The notes beneath the pieces are model-generated. The model did not search any database. It saw nothing but the letters and a program-made list of their open reading frames with translations, and was not told the DNA's origin. The position numbers and the translations under genes are program-made. From Metallumcola ferriviriculae (GTDB taxonomy: Bacteria; Bacillota; JADQBR01), in contig NZ_CP121694.1 of assembly GCF_035573695.1 (NCBI RefSeq), positions 348,501 through 412,500 on the forward strand: 64,000 nucleotides of DNA, read 5' to 3'. Below, piece by piece: positions 43,463 to 52,189 of this stretch (positions are counted from its first letter, which is position 1; each line of letters begins with the position of its first letter).

Positions 43463-44344
43463 GTGAAGAAGTTTAATGAAATTAAAGCCTGGAAAGAGTT
43501 ATTTGAATTTCCCCTGCTGGGGCGACAGGGGAAGCCGAGAGATAATGGTCTTACCATGATCATTGATAAGGGCTTGGGGCTTACAGAAACCAGAGAACTG
43601 CTTGACCTGGCTGCAGATTATATTGACTCTATTAAACTGGGGTTCGGTACCTCGGCTTTTTACTCCCACGCTTTGCTGGCTGAAAAAATTCGCCTGGTGA
43701 CGTCATATGGTGTGGATATTTTCCCTGGCGGTACTTTCCTTGAGGTAGCTGTGCTACAGGGTAAGCTGCCACACTTTCTTGATACCGCTAAGGATTTGGG
43801 GTTCACCGCCGTGGAAGTGTCTGACGGCACCATCAATATGCCACAGCGTTTTCGTACTGCAGCAATTAAAGAGGCTCTAAAAAGAGGATTTAAGGTAGTG
43901 GCCGAGGTAGGTAAAAAAGACCCTCGGGATATGCTGGAAACCGATCGTATTTGCGAACAAATAGAGAAGGATTTGGAAGATGGAGCATTTAAGGTAATAG
44001 TGGAAGGCCGTGAATCCGGTAAGGGCGTGGTTATTTATGACAGTCAGGGCGCCATAAAAGACGAAGATTTGCGGAAACTGCTGGATAACATTAAGGATCC
44101 GGATAGAATACTATGGGAGGCACCTTTAAAAGCGCAGCAGCAGGCGTTAATAATGCAGTTTGGTCCTAACGTAAACCTTGGTAATGTTCAACCAAATGAA
44201 ATATTGGCACTGGAGGCCTTGCGGGTGGGACTTAGAGGGGATACGTTAAGAGCTTGTCTCAAGGCAAAAGCTGTACTGCCGCCCTTATTTAAAGACGATG
44301 AAAACGACTCGGCCACGGCAGAGGAAGAAGTAAAATGGTGTTGA
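43463..44344 (+). CDS. comA: Phosphosulfolactate synthase
   Basis: 293 residues forming a TIM barrel. Arg-Asp-Asn-Gly-Leu-Thr-Met-Ile-Ile-Asp-Lys-Gly-Leu near 25-37, Lys-Leu-Gly-Phe-Gly-Thr-Ser near 60-66 and Pro-Gly-Gly-Thr near 92-95 are ComA hallmarks. The enzyme adds sulfite to phosphoenolpyruvate to give (R)-2-phospho-3-sulfolactate. In methanogens this starts coenzyme M synthesis; in spore-forming Bacillus (YitD) it serves sulfolactate made for spores. It is followed 21 bases later by comB. GTG start with AAGGAGAT upstream at slightly long spacing. Confidence 0.93.
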   Translation: MKKFNEIKAWKELFEFPLLGRQGKPRDNGLTMIIDKGLGLTETRELLDLAADYIDSIKLGFGTSAFYSHALLAEKIRLVTSYGVDIFPGGTFLEVAVLQGKLPHFLDTAKDLGFTAVEVSDGTINMPQRFRTAAIKEALKRGFKVVAEVGKKDPRDMLETDRICEQIEKDLEDGAFKVIVEGRESGKGVVIYDSQGAIKDEDLRKLLDNIKDPDRILWEAPLKAQQQALIMQFGPNVNLGNVQPNEILALEALRVGLRGDTLRACLKAKAVLPPLFKDDENDSATAEEEVKWC

Positions 44345-44365
44345 AGCCCAGCCAGAGGTGGATAG

Positions 44366-45067
44366 ATGGATATAACATTAATTATGAGGTCGGAGGATAT
44401 TAATAACTTAAAAGGGCGTGTGGCGGTGGTCATTGATGTTTTAAGAGCAACATCGACCATGGTCACGGCATTAAGAAATGGTGCTGAAGCGGTTGTACCA
44501 TTCTTATCACCTGAAGATGCCCGGGCATTTTTCCAAAGCCATGACGGCGATTATCTTATGTGCGGTGAGCGGGGTGGGGTGAAGCTACCGGGCTTTCACC
44601 TGGGTAACTCTCCGCTTGAATATAGGAGGGATGTTATAGCCGGGAAAACATTACTCATGACCACCACCAATGGCACTAGGGCCATACGCGGCTGTGAGGC
44701 AGCAGAAGAAGTGCTTATCGGCAGTACCCTTAACGCCCACGCTGTTGCAAAAAGGATTAAGGAAATAGACAAATCGGCGGCTCTAGTCTGCGCCGGTACA
44801 AAAGGTAATTTCTCTCTTGACGACTTTGCCGCCGCCGGGGCGATAATAAAGTATCTGACGAAAATGTGTAAAGTGTCGTTGGCCGATTCGGCTCAAGCAG
44901 CACTGCTATTAACGGAGCAGCATAACCTTCGAAGTATATTTAATCAATCATTGCACGGTCAGCGCTTGGTGGAACTGGGTTTTGAAAAAGATGTAGATTA
45001 TTGCTCCCAATTAGCAACGATGGACTTAATAGCCGAGTTTGATGGAGTCAGCATACATTTAATTTGA
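44366..45067 (+). CDS. comB: 2-phosphosulfolactate phosphatase
   Basis: 233 residues. Val-Ile-Asp-Val-Leu-Arg-Ala-Thr-Ser-Thr near 22-31, Cys-Gly-Glu-Arg-Gly-Gly near 70-75 and Thr-Thr-Thr-Asn-Gly-Thr-Arg-Ala near 99-106 are the ComB signature. It removes phosphate from 2-phosphosulfolactate to give sulfolactate, the step after ComA. No comC/comD/comE genes follow, so coenzyme M is not the likely end product. A terminator-like hairpin follows. Confidence 0.93.
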   Translation: MDITLIMRSEDINNLKGRVAVVIDVLRATSTMVTALRNGAEAVVPFLSPEDARAFFQSHDGDYLMCGERGGVKLPGFHLGNSPLEYRRDVIAGKTLLMTTTNGTRAIRGCEAAEEVLIGSTLNAHAVAKRIKEIDKSAALVCAGTKGNFSLDDFAAAGAIIKYLTKMCKVSLADSAQAALLLTEQHNLRSIFNQSLHGQRLVELGFEKDVDYCSQLATMDLIAEFDGVSIHLI

Positions 45068-45104
45068 GGAGCAACAACCTCTTAAAAAAATGAGAAAGTA
45101 TTGA

Positions 45105-45128
45105 AACCGCCTCTAGTAGGCGGTTCTT
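45105..45128 (+). terminator. Terminator of comAB
   Basis: A 7-bp stem AACCGCC/GGCGGTT with a 7-base loop is followed by CTTTCC, 38 bases after comB. Confidence 0.65.
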
Positions 45129-45253
45129 TCCATTAAAGGAAGAAAGTTCTTTATGCCCCGGGCAGGATTAAGAAGAAGGTATCGGGAACTTTTTCAGGAA
45201 TATGCAGTCTAATTGTAAACGAGTCGTTATATCTCTATCAGGGGGTCCAAAAA

Positions 45254-47611
45254 ATGCGCAAGATTTATTCAGTAATAATCGCGGTACTATTGGTACTGTT
45301 GTTTATAAATACCGCACATGCTGATGTCGAAAACGATTTAACTATGAGGGTGGAGGCTGGTTTTCAAAAGGAAGCTCAAGTAGGTAGTTGGGTACCGATA
45401 ACCGTTTACTTGGAGAATAATGGTGAAAAGAATTTAAAGGGACAGGTAATATTAAAGCAGGCTCAGCGATTACCCGTTAGTTATACCCGTTCGGTGGTAA
45501 TCGCTGCCGGCGCAAAGAAAAAATTAGACTTTTTTATCCCTCTTGGGCGCAATATTCCCACGACCACCAGTGGGGTGGCCTCAAACAATGGGACAACTGC
45601 CGTATTCCAAAGTAATGCCGGGGAATTAGTTGAAGAGGTTGAACTCTTTATTACCTCACCTAATACAGTTAATATCGCTGCGGTGGCTCGGCAGAATTCA
45701 CTTAATTACTTGAACGGAATTAATCTCATTGACCCCGGCAAAACACAAGTAGCATACATGATGCCTGATCAAATTTATTCGTACAGCCAAGTGTTGGGCA
45801 ATTTCAAGGTAATTGTCATTAACGATGCAGATACAAGTGTTTTCAAGGGTGAACAGTTGTCTGCTCTTAAGCATTGGTTGACAAAAGGCGGTACTTTGAT
45901 CTTGGGCGGCGGGCCCAACTGGCGCAATGTTATGTCAGGAATGCCTCAAGAATGGCTTCCTGTGGAGCCGCTGGAAACGGTGATGTTGACCCAATTGTCT
46001 TCTTTGGCGGTCTATGGGGATGAGAACCCCGCGGTAAATCAACCTATACCGGCGGCAAAAGGAAATCTCCGTACTGACGCCCGAGTACTGGCGTCGGAGG
46101 GGGGGGTACCATTATTAGCAGCAAAAGATGTAGGTCGGGGAACCGTCATCTTCTCCTCTCTCGATTTGGCATTGGAACCGCTGTTGTCTTGGCGCGGCAG
46201 TGGTAAGATGTGGCAGGAAATTCTTAAAGCAGGAGTTTCCGTTCCCGTGTCTGCAAAAGGCAGAGCCATGTCTATGGGGTCGGCGGATGTTAATAGTAGT
46301 ATATTTAGAGCACTGCAGCAGTTGTCTGCCCTGGAACTGCCAGGTGTGATGCTGGTATTGGCGGTGATGGTTCTATACTTATTGCTTATTGGCGTTGTTA
46401 ATTACTGGGTATTAAGGCGTTTAGATCGGCGGGATTGGGCTTGGGTGACCATCCCTTTGTTGGTAGTGTTTTTTACATCCGGAATATATTTAGTGGGTTC
46501 CAAGGGCCGAGGTGATGTAATTTCCAGTAATGTCAGTGTCATTGCCTTGGAGGATAATAACACTGCTTGGGGTCAGTTTTATACCGGGGTATTTGCGCCC
46601 AGCAGGGCGGATTATAATATCAGTGTCTCTGATACGGTTCTGCCTTTGATTGAAGGTCCCGGATACTATGGGCCCGGGGAAGGCAGGACAACTGCCGTTA
46701 GTTGGCAGCAAGGCAAAACAACGGTTTCTTTTGAGCACATGCCTATCTGGTCAATGCGCTCCATGATGTACGAGCAGCCATTAAATATTAATGGCGGTAT
46801 AGATAGCCAGCTGGCTATCAGCGGAGGCAATATAGAGGGTACTGTTACTAATAACACCGATGAGACATTTACGGAGGCAGTGCTATTTACCGCACAGGCG
46901 GATGTAGTTAAGCTGGGGAAATTAGCCCCCGGTCAAACAGTAAAGGTAAAGATAACAACATCTCCATTCAGTGGACAACGAGGGCCGGCAATTTCTTATG
47001 AGCTGGCAGATAAGATATGGGCTTTTGGGCGTACTCAGAATTCCAAAGCGGGACAGTACAGGATGATTTTAGACGGGATGTTTGGGTATGAGGGTTCTTT
47101 GGAACCTTCAGGATTGAACTTCCTGTCGTGGAATGAAAGCCCGCTGCACGAGGTAGAGATCAATGGTGCGGTGCCTGAGCAGAGAAAGGATTTAAACATG
47201 TATTATGCGCCGGTTTCTTTTGACTTGGTTAGCCAGGATTATTCATTACCGGCGGGACTGGTTAACGGCGAAATGTATGCTACGGAGGGAAATAACATTG
47301 ATGTCAATCCTGACGGGGTCCATTTTCAGGCAGGGTCGGTTTATTACCGCCTGAACCTGCCACAGGCTATCAGCGCCGGTGCCGAAAAAGCCGTGCTTTA
47401 TTTGCAGGGAGAACCGGGGCTTACCGTCTCTGTGTATAATGCGCAGTCAGAAAAATGGGAGGAACATGGTCTTAAAGGCACAGAAATTATTTTGGAGGAT
47501 ATTAAACCATATCTTAGCAACGGCCAGGTTAAAGTAAAAATCACAAACTCCTCCAAAAACCATAGCTTTTTTCAAGGTATGACCATTTCTATCGATGGGG
47601 TGGATAAATAA
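45254..47611 (+). CDS. Secreted/membrane protein heading the ABC-MoxR-VWA cluster
   Basis: 785 residues. A signal peptide ends near Ala-His-Ala at 23. A beta-rich domain that resembles an immunoglobulin-like fold (Gly-Ser-Trp-Val-Pro-Ile-Thr-Val) covers about 30-130. A glutamine-amidotransferase-like part with Gly-Gly-Thr-Leu-Ile-Leu-Gly-Gly-Gly-Pro follows near 215. A pair of helices lies about 361-415 and a C-terminal beta-rich domain of about 370 residues follows. The large parts should be extracytoplasmic. Its stop overlaps the ABC ATPase start by one base. Function unknown; it recurs in my memory beside such ABC clusters. Confidence 0.7.
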   Translation: MRKIYSVIIAVLLVLLFINTAHADVENDLTMRVEAGFQKEAQVGSWVPITVYLENNGEKNLKGQVILKQAQRLPVSYTRSVVIAAGAKKKLDFFIPLGRNIPTTTSGVASNNGTTAVFQSNAGELVEEVELFITSPNTVNIAAVARQNSLNYLNGINLIDPGKTQVAYMMPDQIYSYSQVLGNFKVIVINDADTSVFKGEQLSALKHWLTKGGTLILGGGPNWRNVMSGMPQEWLPVEPLETVMLTQLSSLAVYGDENPAVNQPIPAAKGNLRTDARVLASEGGVPLLAAKDVGRGTVIFSSLDLALEPLLSWRGSGKMWQEILKAGVSVPVSAKGRAMSMGSADVNSSIFRALQQLSALELPGVMLVLAVMVLYLLLIGVVNYWVLRRLDRRDWAWVTIPLLVVFFTSGIYLVGSKGRGDVISSNVSVIALEDNNTAWGQFYTGVFAPSRADYNISVSDTVLPLIEGPGYYGPGEGRTTAVSWQQGKTTVSFEHMPIWSMRSMMYEQPLNINGGIDSQLAISGGNIEGTVTNNTDETFTEAVLFTAQADVVKLGKLAPGQTVKVKITTSPFSGQRGPAISYELADKIWAFGRTQNSKAGQYRMILDGMFGYEGSLEPSGLNFLSWNESPLHEVEINGAVPEQRKDLNMYYAPVSFDLVSQDYSLPAGLVNGEMYATEGNNIDVNPDGVHFQAGSVYYRLNLPQAISAGAEKAVLYLQGEPGLTVSVYNAQSEKWEEHGLKGTEIILEDIKPYLSNGQVKVKITNSSKNHSFFQGMTISIDGVDK

Positions 47612-48537
47612 TGTTGCAGGTTGATAAACTTACCAAGTTTTATGGCGATTTTGCCGCCATTGAGAACATCAGTTTTAAGGTGCCTGAGGGAAGTATTTTC
47701 GGTTTTGTTGGTCCTAATGGTGCCGGCAAGAGCACCACCATTAAGATATTAGCCACCCTGATGGAACCGTCGTCCGGTACAGCGTGGTTAGACGGTATTG
47801 ATGTGGTGAAAAACCCTCGGGCTGTGAGAGGATTACTGGGATACATGCCGGATTTTTTCGGTGTTTACGATGACCTTAAAGTGACAGAATATCTGGACTT
47901 CTACGGAGCGAGCTACGGACTAGCCCCGGCCCGGCGCCGGGCAGTAATTCCTGATTTGCTTGAACTGGTAGACCTAAGCCATAAAGCAGAAAGTTACGTG
48001 GATAATCTTTCGCGGGGGATGAAGCAGCGGCTTTGTTTGGCCCGCTGCCTCGTACATGACCCCAAAATACTGCTGCTAGATGAACCGGCATCGGGACTGG
48101 ACCCTCGGGCACGAGTGGAAATGAGGGCGCTTTTGCGTGAATTGCAGCAGATGGGTAAGACCATTTTGATCAGCTCCCACATATTGCCGGAGCTTGCGGA
48201 GCTCTGTCAGCATGTAGGTATTATTGAAAAAGGCCGCCTGGTGGCTTCGGGTACAGTTGAAGAAATTATGCAGCAGGGGCATTACCGCAAAGTGGTAAAG
48301 GTGCGCCTGTTGTCCAGGGAAGAAGAGGCCGCGAAAATTCTGTCGCAGCAGCCCGCGGTTGACCAAGTGGTGGTGAGTGAGGGACAGGTGCAGGCCGGGT
48401 TTGACGGTGACGATGCGGCGTTGGCGAAGGTGCTGGCCACATTGGTGAATGCGAAATTACCGGTGATAAGCTTTGGCGAAAGCAGCAATAATCTTGAGGA
48501 GATATTCATGCGGGTCACTAAGGGGGAGGTTAACTAA
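47611..48537 (+). CDS. ABC-2 type exporter ATPase
   Basis: 308 residues. Walker A Gly-Pro-Asn-Gly-Ala-Gly-Lys-Ser-Thr at 34-42, signature Leu-Ser-Arg-Gly-Met-Lys-Gln-Arg near 131-138 (Arg in place of the first Gly) and Walker B Leu-Leu-Leu-Asp-Glu-Pro near 151-156. A Gln/Val-rich tail of about 85 residues follows, as in CcmA/DrrA-type ATPases. It should drive the permease encoded next, whose gene overlaps its stop by one base. Confidence 0.93.
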   Translation: MLQVDKLTKFYGDFAAIENISFKVPEGSIFGFVGPNGAGKSTTIKILATLMEPSSGTAWLDGIDVVKNPRAVRGLLGYMPDFFGVYDDLKVTEYLDFYGASYGLAPARRRAVIPDLLELVDLSHKAESYVDNLSRGMKQRLCLARCLVHDPKILLLDEPASGLDPRARVEMRALLRELQQMGKTILISSHILPELAELCQHVGIIEKGRLVASGTVEEIMQQGHYRKVVKVRLLSREEEAAKILSQQPAVDQVVVSEGQVQAGFDGDDAALAKVLATLVNAKLPVISFGESSNNLEEIFMRVTKGEVN

Positions 48538-49388
48538 TGAAGTTAAATGCAGTATTAGAACGGGAACTGCGCTCGCGCATGCGCAGCTGGCGTTCACCCT
48601 TGGCCTTAACTATCTACGCCGGGGTGCTGGCTGCCATTGGCTTTGCTTTTTTTTACCTGAACACCCGCAATCGGTATATGTTTAATTACCAGATGGGGAT
48701 GGAAATGTATGTCCTGCTGGCAGTGGTTCAGTTTGCTTTACTGGCCTTTGTCACGCCGGCACTGACAGCCGGAACTATTAGCGGGGAAAAGGAACGGCAA
48801 ACTTTCGATATTCTCATATCCACTAAGCTTTCCGCTGCCGGTGTTGTACTTGGAAAGCTGGCAGCATCTTTAAGTTATGTATTTCTACTGATTATCGTTT
48901 CGCTGCCTCTTTTTAGTCTGGTCTTCCTGCTCGGCGGGGTAACTTTAGGTGATTTACTGGGTACTTTTTTGATTTACTTAGTCACGACAGTTTATATCGC
49001 CGCTTGGGGGATGTTTTTCTCTGCCATATTTCGGCGTACGCAGATTGCCACGGTAGCGACTTACCTAATAACTCTATTTCTTGGCGGTGGTACTTACCTT
49101 ATTGCCGCGTTTATTCGTGCGTATTTGGGAGCGAATGCCTTTTCCGGCGTACCCACGATAATTTATTTTAGTCCTGTTACATCTCTATTATACGCTCTGC
49201 CGGGGGATGTTGGGATGCAAATTATCAGAGAGCTGAGCAACAGTCATAGTGCTACTCTTAACGAAATACTTTACGGTAATTTGGCGGTAGAGGGCATTAT
49301 CATTGTGCTCTTGCTGCTGCTTACTATTAATTTAGTCAAGCCGGTGAAGCGGTGGTCGTGGCGGGGGCGAAAGAAGGAGCAGATATGA
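48537..49388 (+). CDS. ABC-2 type permease
   Basis: 283 residues with six helices. The Gly-Thr-Ile-Ser-Gly-Glu-Lys-Glu-Arg-Gln-Thr-Phe-Asp segment near 79-91 is the cytoplasmic coupling motif of ABC-2/NosY-type permeases. The start overlaps the ATPase stop (ATGA) and the end overlaps the next gene by four bases, so the cluster is translated as a unit. Substrate unknown. Confidence 0.88.
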   Translation: MKLNAVLERELRSRMRSWRSPLALTIYAGVLAAIGFAFFYLNTRNRYMFNYQMGMEMYVLLAVVQFALLAFVTPALTAGTISGEKERQTFDILISTKLSAAGVVLGKLAASLSYVFLLIIVSLPLFSLVFLLGGVTLGDLLGTFLIYLVTTVYIAAWGMFFSAIFRRTQIATVATYLITLFLGGGTYLIAAFIRAYLGANAFSGVPTIIYFSPVTSLLYALPGDVGMQIIRELSNSHSATLNEILYGNLAVEGIIIVLLLLLTINLVKPVKRWSWRGRKKEQI

Positions 49389-51022
49389 AAAGGTCAACTG
49401 AGCCGAAGGATGAAAGAATAAAAAATACATTGCTGCCTATAAAAAGGCGGCTTTTTGCAATTCACCTGCTTAAGTGTTTAAGCTGGGGGATATTGGGCGG
49501 GATGTTGGTACTAATAATTCTTATAGCAATATCCCGATTTATTTACCCACTGACATTATCACTGTGGGGTATGGTGGCCGCCATCCCGTTATTGGGTGCG
49601 TTGCTGGCCGCGTGGTTGACGGCACCGGGCTACCATGAAGCGGCTAAAGTTGGTGACTCTCTTGGGTTGGAGGAACGTTTAGTTACTGCTCTGCAATTTG
49701 CCGATGCGCGCAGCCCTTGGGCTAAAATGCAGCAGGAAGATGCGATTAGTTACGGGCAGGGTTTAAATGAAAAAAAGATACCATTGCGATTGGAGCGGCG
49801 GCCTTTGGGTGTTGCGTTGGTTCTGCTGCTTATGCTGACAATAGTACCGCTGCTTCCTCACCCTACGGCTTCGGTGTTGGCCAGAAATGAGGCGGAAGCT
49901 AAAAAAATTGCTGACCAAAAGGAGAAGGTTGCGGAATTGGTGGAGCAGATGGAGAAGCAGCCCGATGCAATGGATAAGGAAGTATTAGACCGTTTAAAAA
50001 AATTAGAAAAAGAGTTGGCGAAAAGTACGTCTACACGAGAAGCTCTGAAAGAAGTATCCGCGGCTCAGGATGATTTGAAGAAACTTGCGGCTGAAAAAAA
50101 ACAGCAGCAATTGGAGCAGCTGACCGCTGCATTATCAGATAATGCGCAATTGAATGAGTTAAGTGGTGCTATCAAAAATGGCGGGGGAAAGGAAATTCAG
50201 GCCGCAGCGGCTAACTTAGCCAATAACTTTGGGGGTATGGACCCGGGAGAGCAGCAGCGGGTGATGAAACAACTGCATGCCTTGGCCAATACCAGTTCCC
50301 CCACAGCTGCCGATCAATTGCTGCAGGCGGTAGAGGCCATGCAGCAGGGTGATGGGGGTGCCGCTGCCTTAGCCTCTGCTCTCAACGCGTCAGTACAGCA
50401 AGGCACCAAAATGCAAAGCATGGCCCAATTAGCACAGATTAAACAAGGACTAGCGGACCAGCAGGTGGCTATGGGAACTGGTCAAGAGGGGCTGCCCCAG
50501 GGGGGTTCTCAAACCGGGGGGCAGCAGGGCCAAGGAGAACCAGCTGGAACGGCAGGTGGTTCTGCATCCCAGGGTGGCAATGGCTTTGCGGATAATGGAG
50601 GCGACTCGGGTTCTGGTTCAGGTGCTGGGAGTGGCTCGGGTAGCGGCTCAGGGTCCGGCTCCGGGGCCGGATTAGGAAGTGGAAATGGGACCAATGGTTC
50701 CAGTAATACTTCTGTTGGACAATCGGGTTCGGGAACACTAGCAGAACCGCAGTTAAAGATGCGGGGATTTGAGCCGATTCTTGCTCCTTCCCGTTTGGGG
50801 GATAACGGCACGCCAACTCAGGTGTCAGGGCAGCAGGATGGGAGCTCAAACAGTGATTATCTGGACATTCGGTTGACTCCCCAGCAGGTAGAGGAGGCAG
50901 TGGTACCGTACTCTCAGGTGTTGGAGATGTACGCTTCGAATGCTCGTCAAAGTATAGAGCGGGAGCAGATCCCACTCCGATTAGAAGGAATGGTAAGGGA
51001 TTATTTTTCCTCGTTAGAATAA
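49385..51022 (+). CDS. Membrane-anchored coiled-coil protein with Gly/Ser repeat
   Basis: 545 residues from the ATG at 49385 with AAGGAG upstream. Two N-terminal helices (about 30-80) and a third near 150-165 anchor it. A charged coiled coil covers about 175-250. Then comes a Gln/Ala-rich part and a Gly-Ser low-complexity stretch at about 400-440 (bases 50598-50700). The C-terminal domain ends with Arg-Asp-Tyr-Phe-Ser-Ser-Leu-Glu. It resembles the DUF4175-like proteins that accompany MoxR/VWA genes. Its role is probably structural or in assembly at the membrane; this is inference. Confidence 0.7.
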   Translation: MKRSTEPKDERIKNTLLPIKRRLFAIHLLKCLSWGILGGMLVLIILIAISRFIYPLTLSLWGMVAAIPLLGALLAAWLTAPGYHEAAKVGDSLGLEERLVTALQFADARSPWAKMQQEDAISYGQGLNEKKIPLRLERRPLGVALVLLLMLTIVPLLPHPTASVLARNEAEAKKIADQKEKVAELVEQMEKQPDAMDKEVLDRLKKLEKELAKSTSTREALKEVSAAQDDLKKLAAEKKQQQLEQLTAALSDNAQLNELSGAIKNGGGKEIQAAAANLANNFGGMDPGEQQRVMKQLHALANTSSPTAADQLLQAVEAMQQGDGGAAALASALNASVQQGTKMQSMAQLAQIKQGLADQQVAMGTGQEGLPQGGSQTGGQQGQGEPAGTAGGSASQGGNGFADNGGDSGSGSGAGSGSGSGSGSGSGAGLGSGNGTNGSSNTSVGQSGSGTLAEPQLKMRGFEPILAPSRLGDNGTPTQVSGQQDGSSNSDYLDIRLTPQQVEEAVVPYSQVLEMYASNARQSIEREQIPLRLEGMVRDYFSSLE

Positions 51023-51095
51023 AGCAGCCTTGGCCTTTCGATTTGTTAGATAAACCAGACCATCAGACAGGCCTATGGTAATAGGGGAGTGAAAA

Positions 51096-52088
51096 ATGAA
51101 GGAAATAGAAGCAAAGGTCACTCAATTTCAAACAACCGCCAAAGTAATAAAGGATGAAATTAGCAAGGTGATTGTGGGGCAGGAAAAGATAGTGAATCAG
51201 GTGATGCTGGCCCTTTTTAGTGGTGGTCACGTACTGCTGGAGGGGGTTCCCGGCTTGGGGAAAACCATGCTGGTGCGTACGGTGGGGCAGGTGCTGCAAT
51301 TGAATTTTAAAAGAATCCAGTTTACCCCCGACTTAATGCCCGCAGATATCATGGGCACGAAAATTATCGCAGATAACCCCAACGGCGGGAGGGAATTTCG
51401 TTTTCAACCCGGTCCCGTATTTACTAATGTCTTATTAGCTGATGAAATTAACCGGGCTACGCCCAAAACTCAGAGTGCTTTGCTGGAAGCCATGCAGGAG
51501 AATACGGTGACGGTAAGCGGTGAAACCAGGCAGCTGCCGGCACCATTTTTTGTCCTCGCTACTCAGAACCCTTTGGAGATGGAAGGTACGTATCCACTGC
51601 CCGAGGCACAAATGGACAGATTTTTATTCAAGGTGAAGGTGCCCTTCCCTCAGCGAGAGGAACTGCTGGAAATTATGAGCAGGACTACCGGGAAGAAGGA
51701 AGAGGCTGCGGCCCCAGTTGCAAGCGGTGACCAGGTGATTGAGATGATGTCTACCGTGCGACAGGTGATGGCAGCAAAGGCGGTGACGGATTATGCGGTG
51801 AGATTGGTACTTGCTACCCACCCAGAGACTGATTATGCACCGGAAAGTGTTAAACGTTTTGTACGCTATGGCAGCAGTCCCCGGGGTGCGCAGGCCTTGG
51901 TGATAGCCGCTAAGGCCCATGCTTTGCTGAAAGGGCGTTTAAACATCTCTTATAACGATATTAAGGATATAGCGATTCCCGCATTGTGCCATCGTTTCTT
52001 TCTAAATTTTGAAGGTGAGGCTGAGGGGATTGCTCCAGAGCAGCTTCTGGAGGAAATTATCGCCGGGGTACCCACCACAGAGGGATAA
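51096..52088 (+). CDS. moxR: MoxR-family AAA+ ATPase
   Basis: 330 residues. Walker A Gly-Val-Pro-Gly-Leu-Gly-Lys-Thr at 50-57, Walker B Leu-Leu-Ala-Asp-Glu-Ile-Asn-Arg-Ala near 112-120 and sensor Ala-Thr-Gln-Asn-Pro near 155-159. MoxR proteins act as chaperones that activate or assemble partner complexes, usually with VWA proteins. Here the partner DUF58 and VWA genes lie downstream but are separated by an insertion sequence. The ATG follows AGGGGAGTG. Confidence 0.95.
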   Translation: MKEIEAKVTQFQTTAKVIKDEISKVIVGQEKIVNQVMLALFSGGHVLLEGVPGLGKTMLVRTVGQVLQLNFKRIQFTPDLMPADIMGTKIIADNPNGGREFRFQPGPVFTNVLLADEINRATPKTQSALLEAMQENTVTVSGETRQLPAPFFVLATQNPLEMEGTYPLPEAQMDRFLFKVKVPFPQREELLEIMSRTTGKKEEAAAPVASGDQVIEMMSTVRQVMAAKAVTDYAVRLVLATHPETDYAPESVKRFVRYGSSPRGAQALVIAAKAHALLKGRLNISYNDIKDIAIPALCHRFFLNFEGEAEGIAPEQLLEEIIAGVPTTEG

Positions 52089-52189
52089 AATGTGGGCTGC
52101 AAAAAGAAAGGGATGTCTAGTAGCATCTCGGAAACTAGGTAAATAAATCGGGAACAAGAAAAGGTTTTCCCAAGAAGATAGCTCTTTGA

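Noticed and set aside
50598-50700. Gly-Ser codon run considered as a tandem DNA repeat
   Set aside because: The codons vary at third positions, so the repetition is at protein level rather than a DNA repeat array.
50469-50975. 168-codon minus-strand ORF, and a second at 50509-50811
   Set aside because: Both are Pro/Glu-rich shadows of the Gly-Ser-rich coding stretch on the plus strand.
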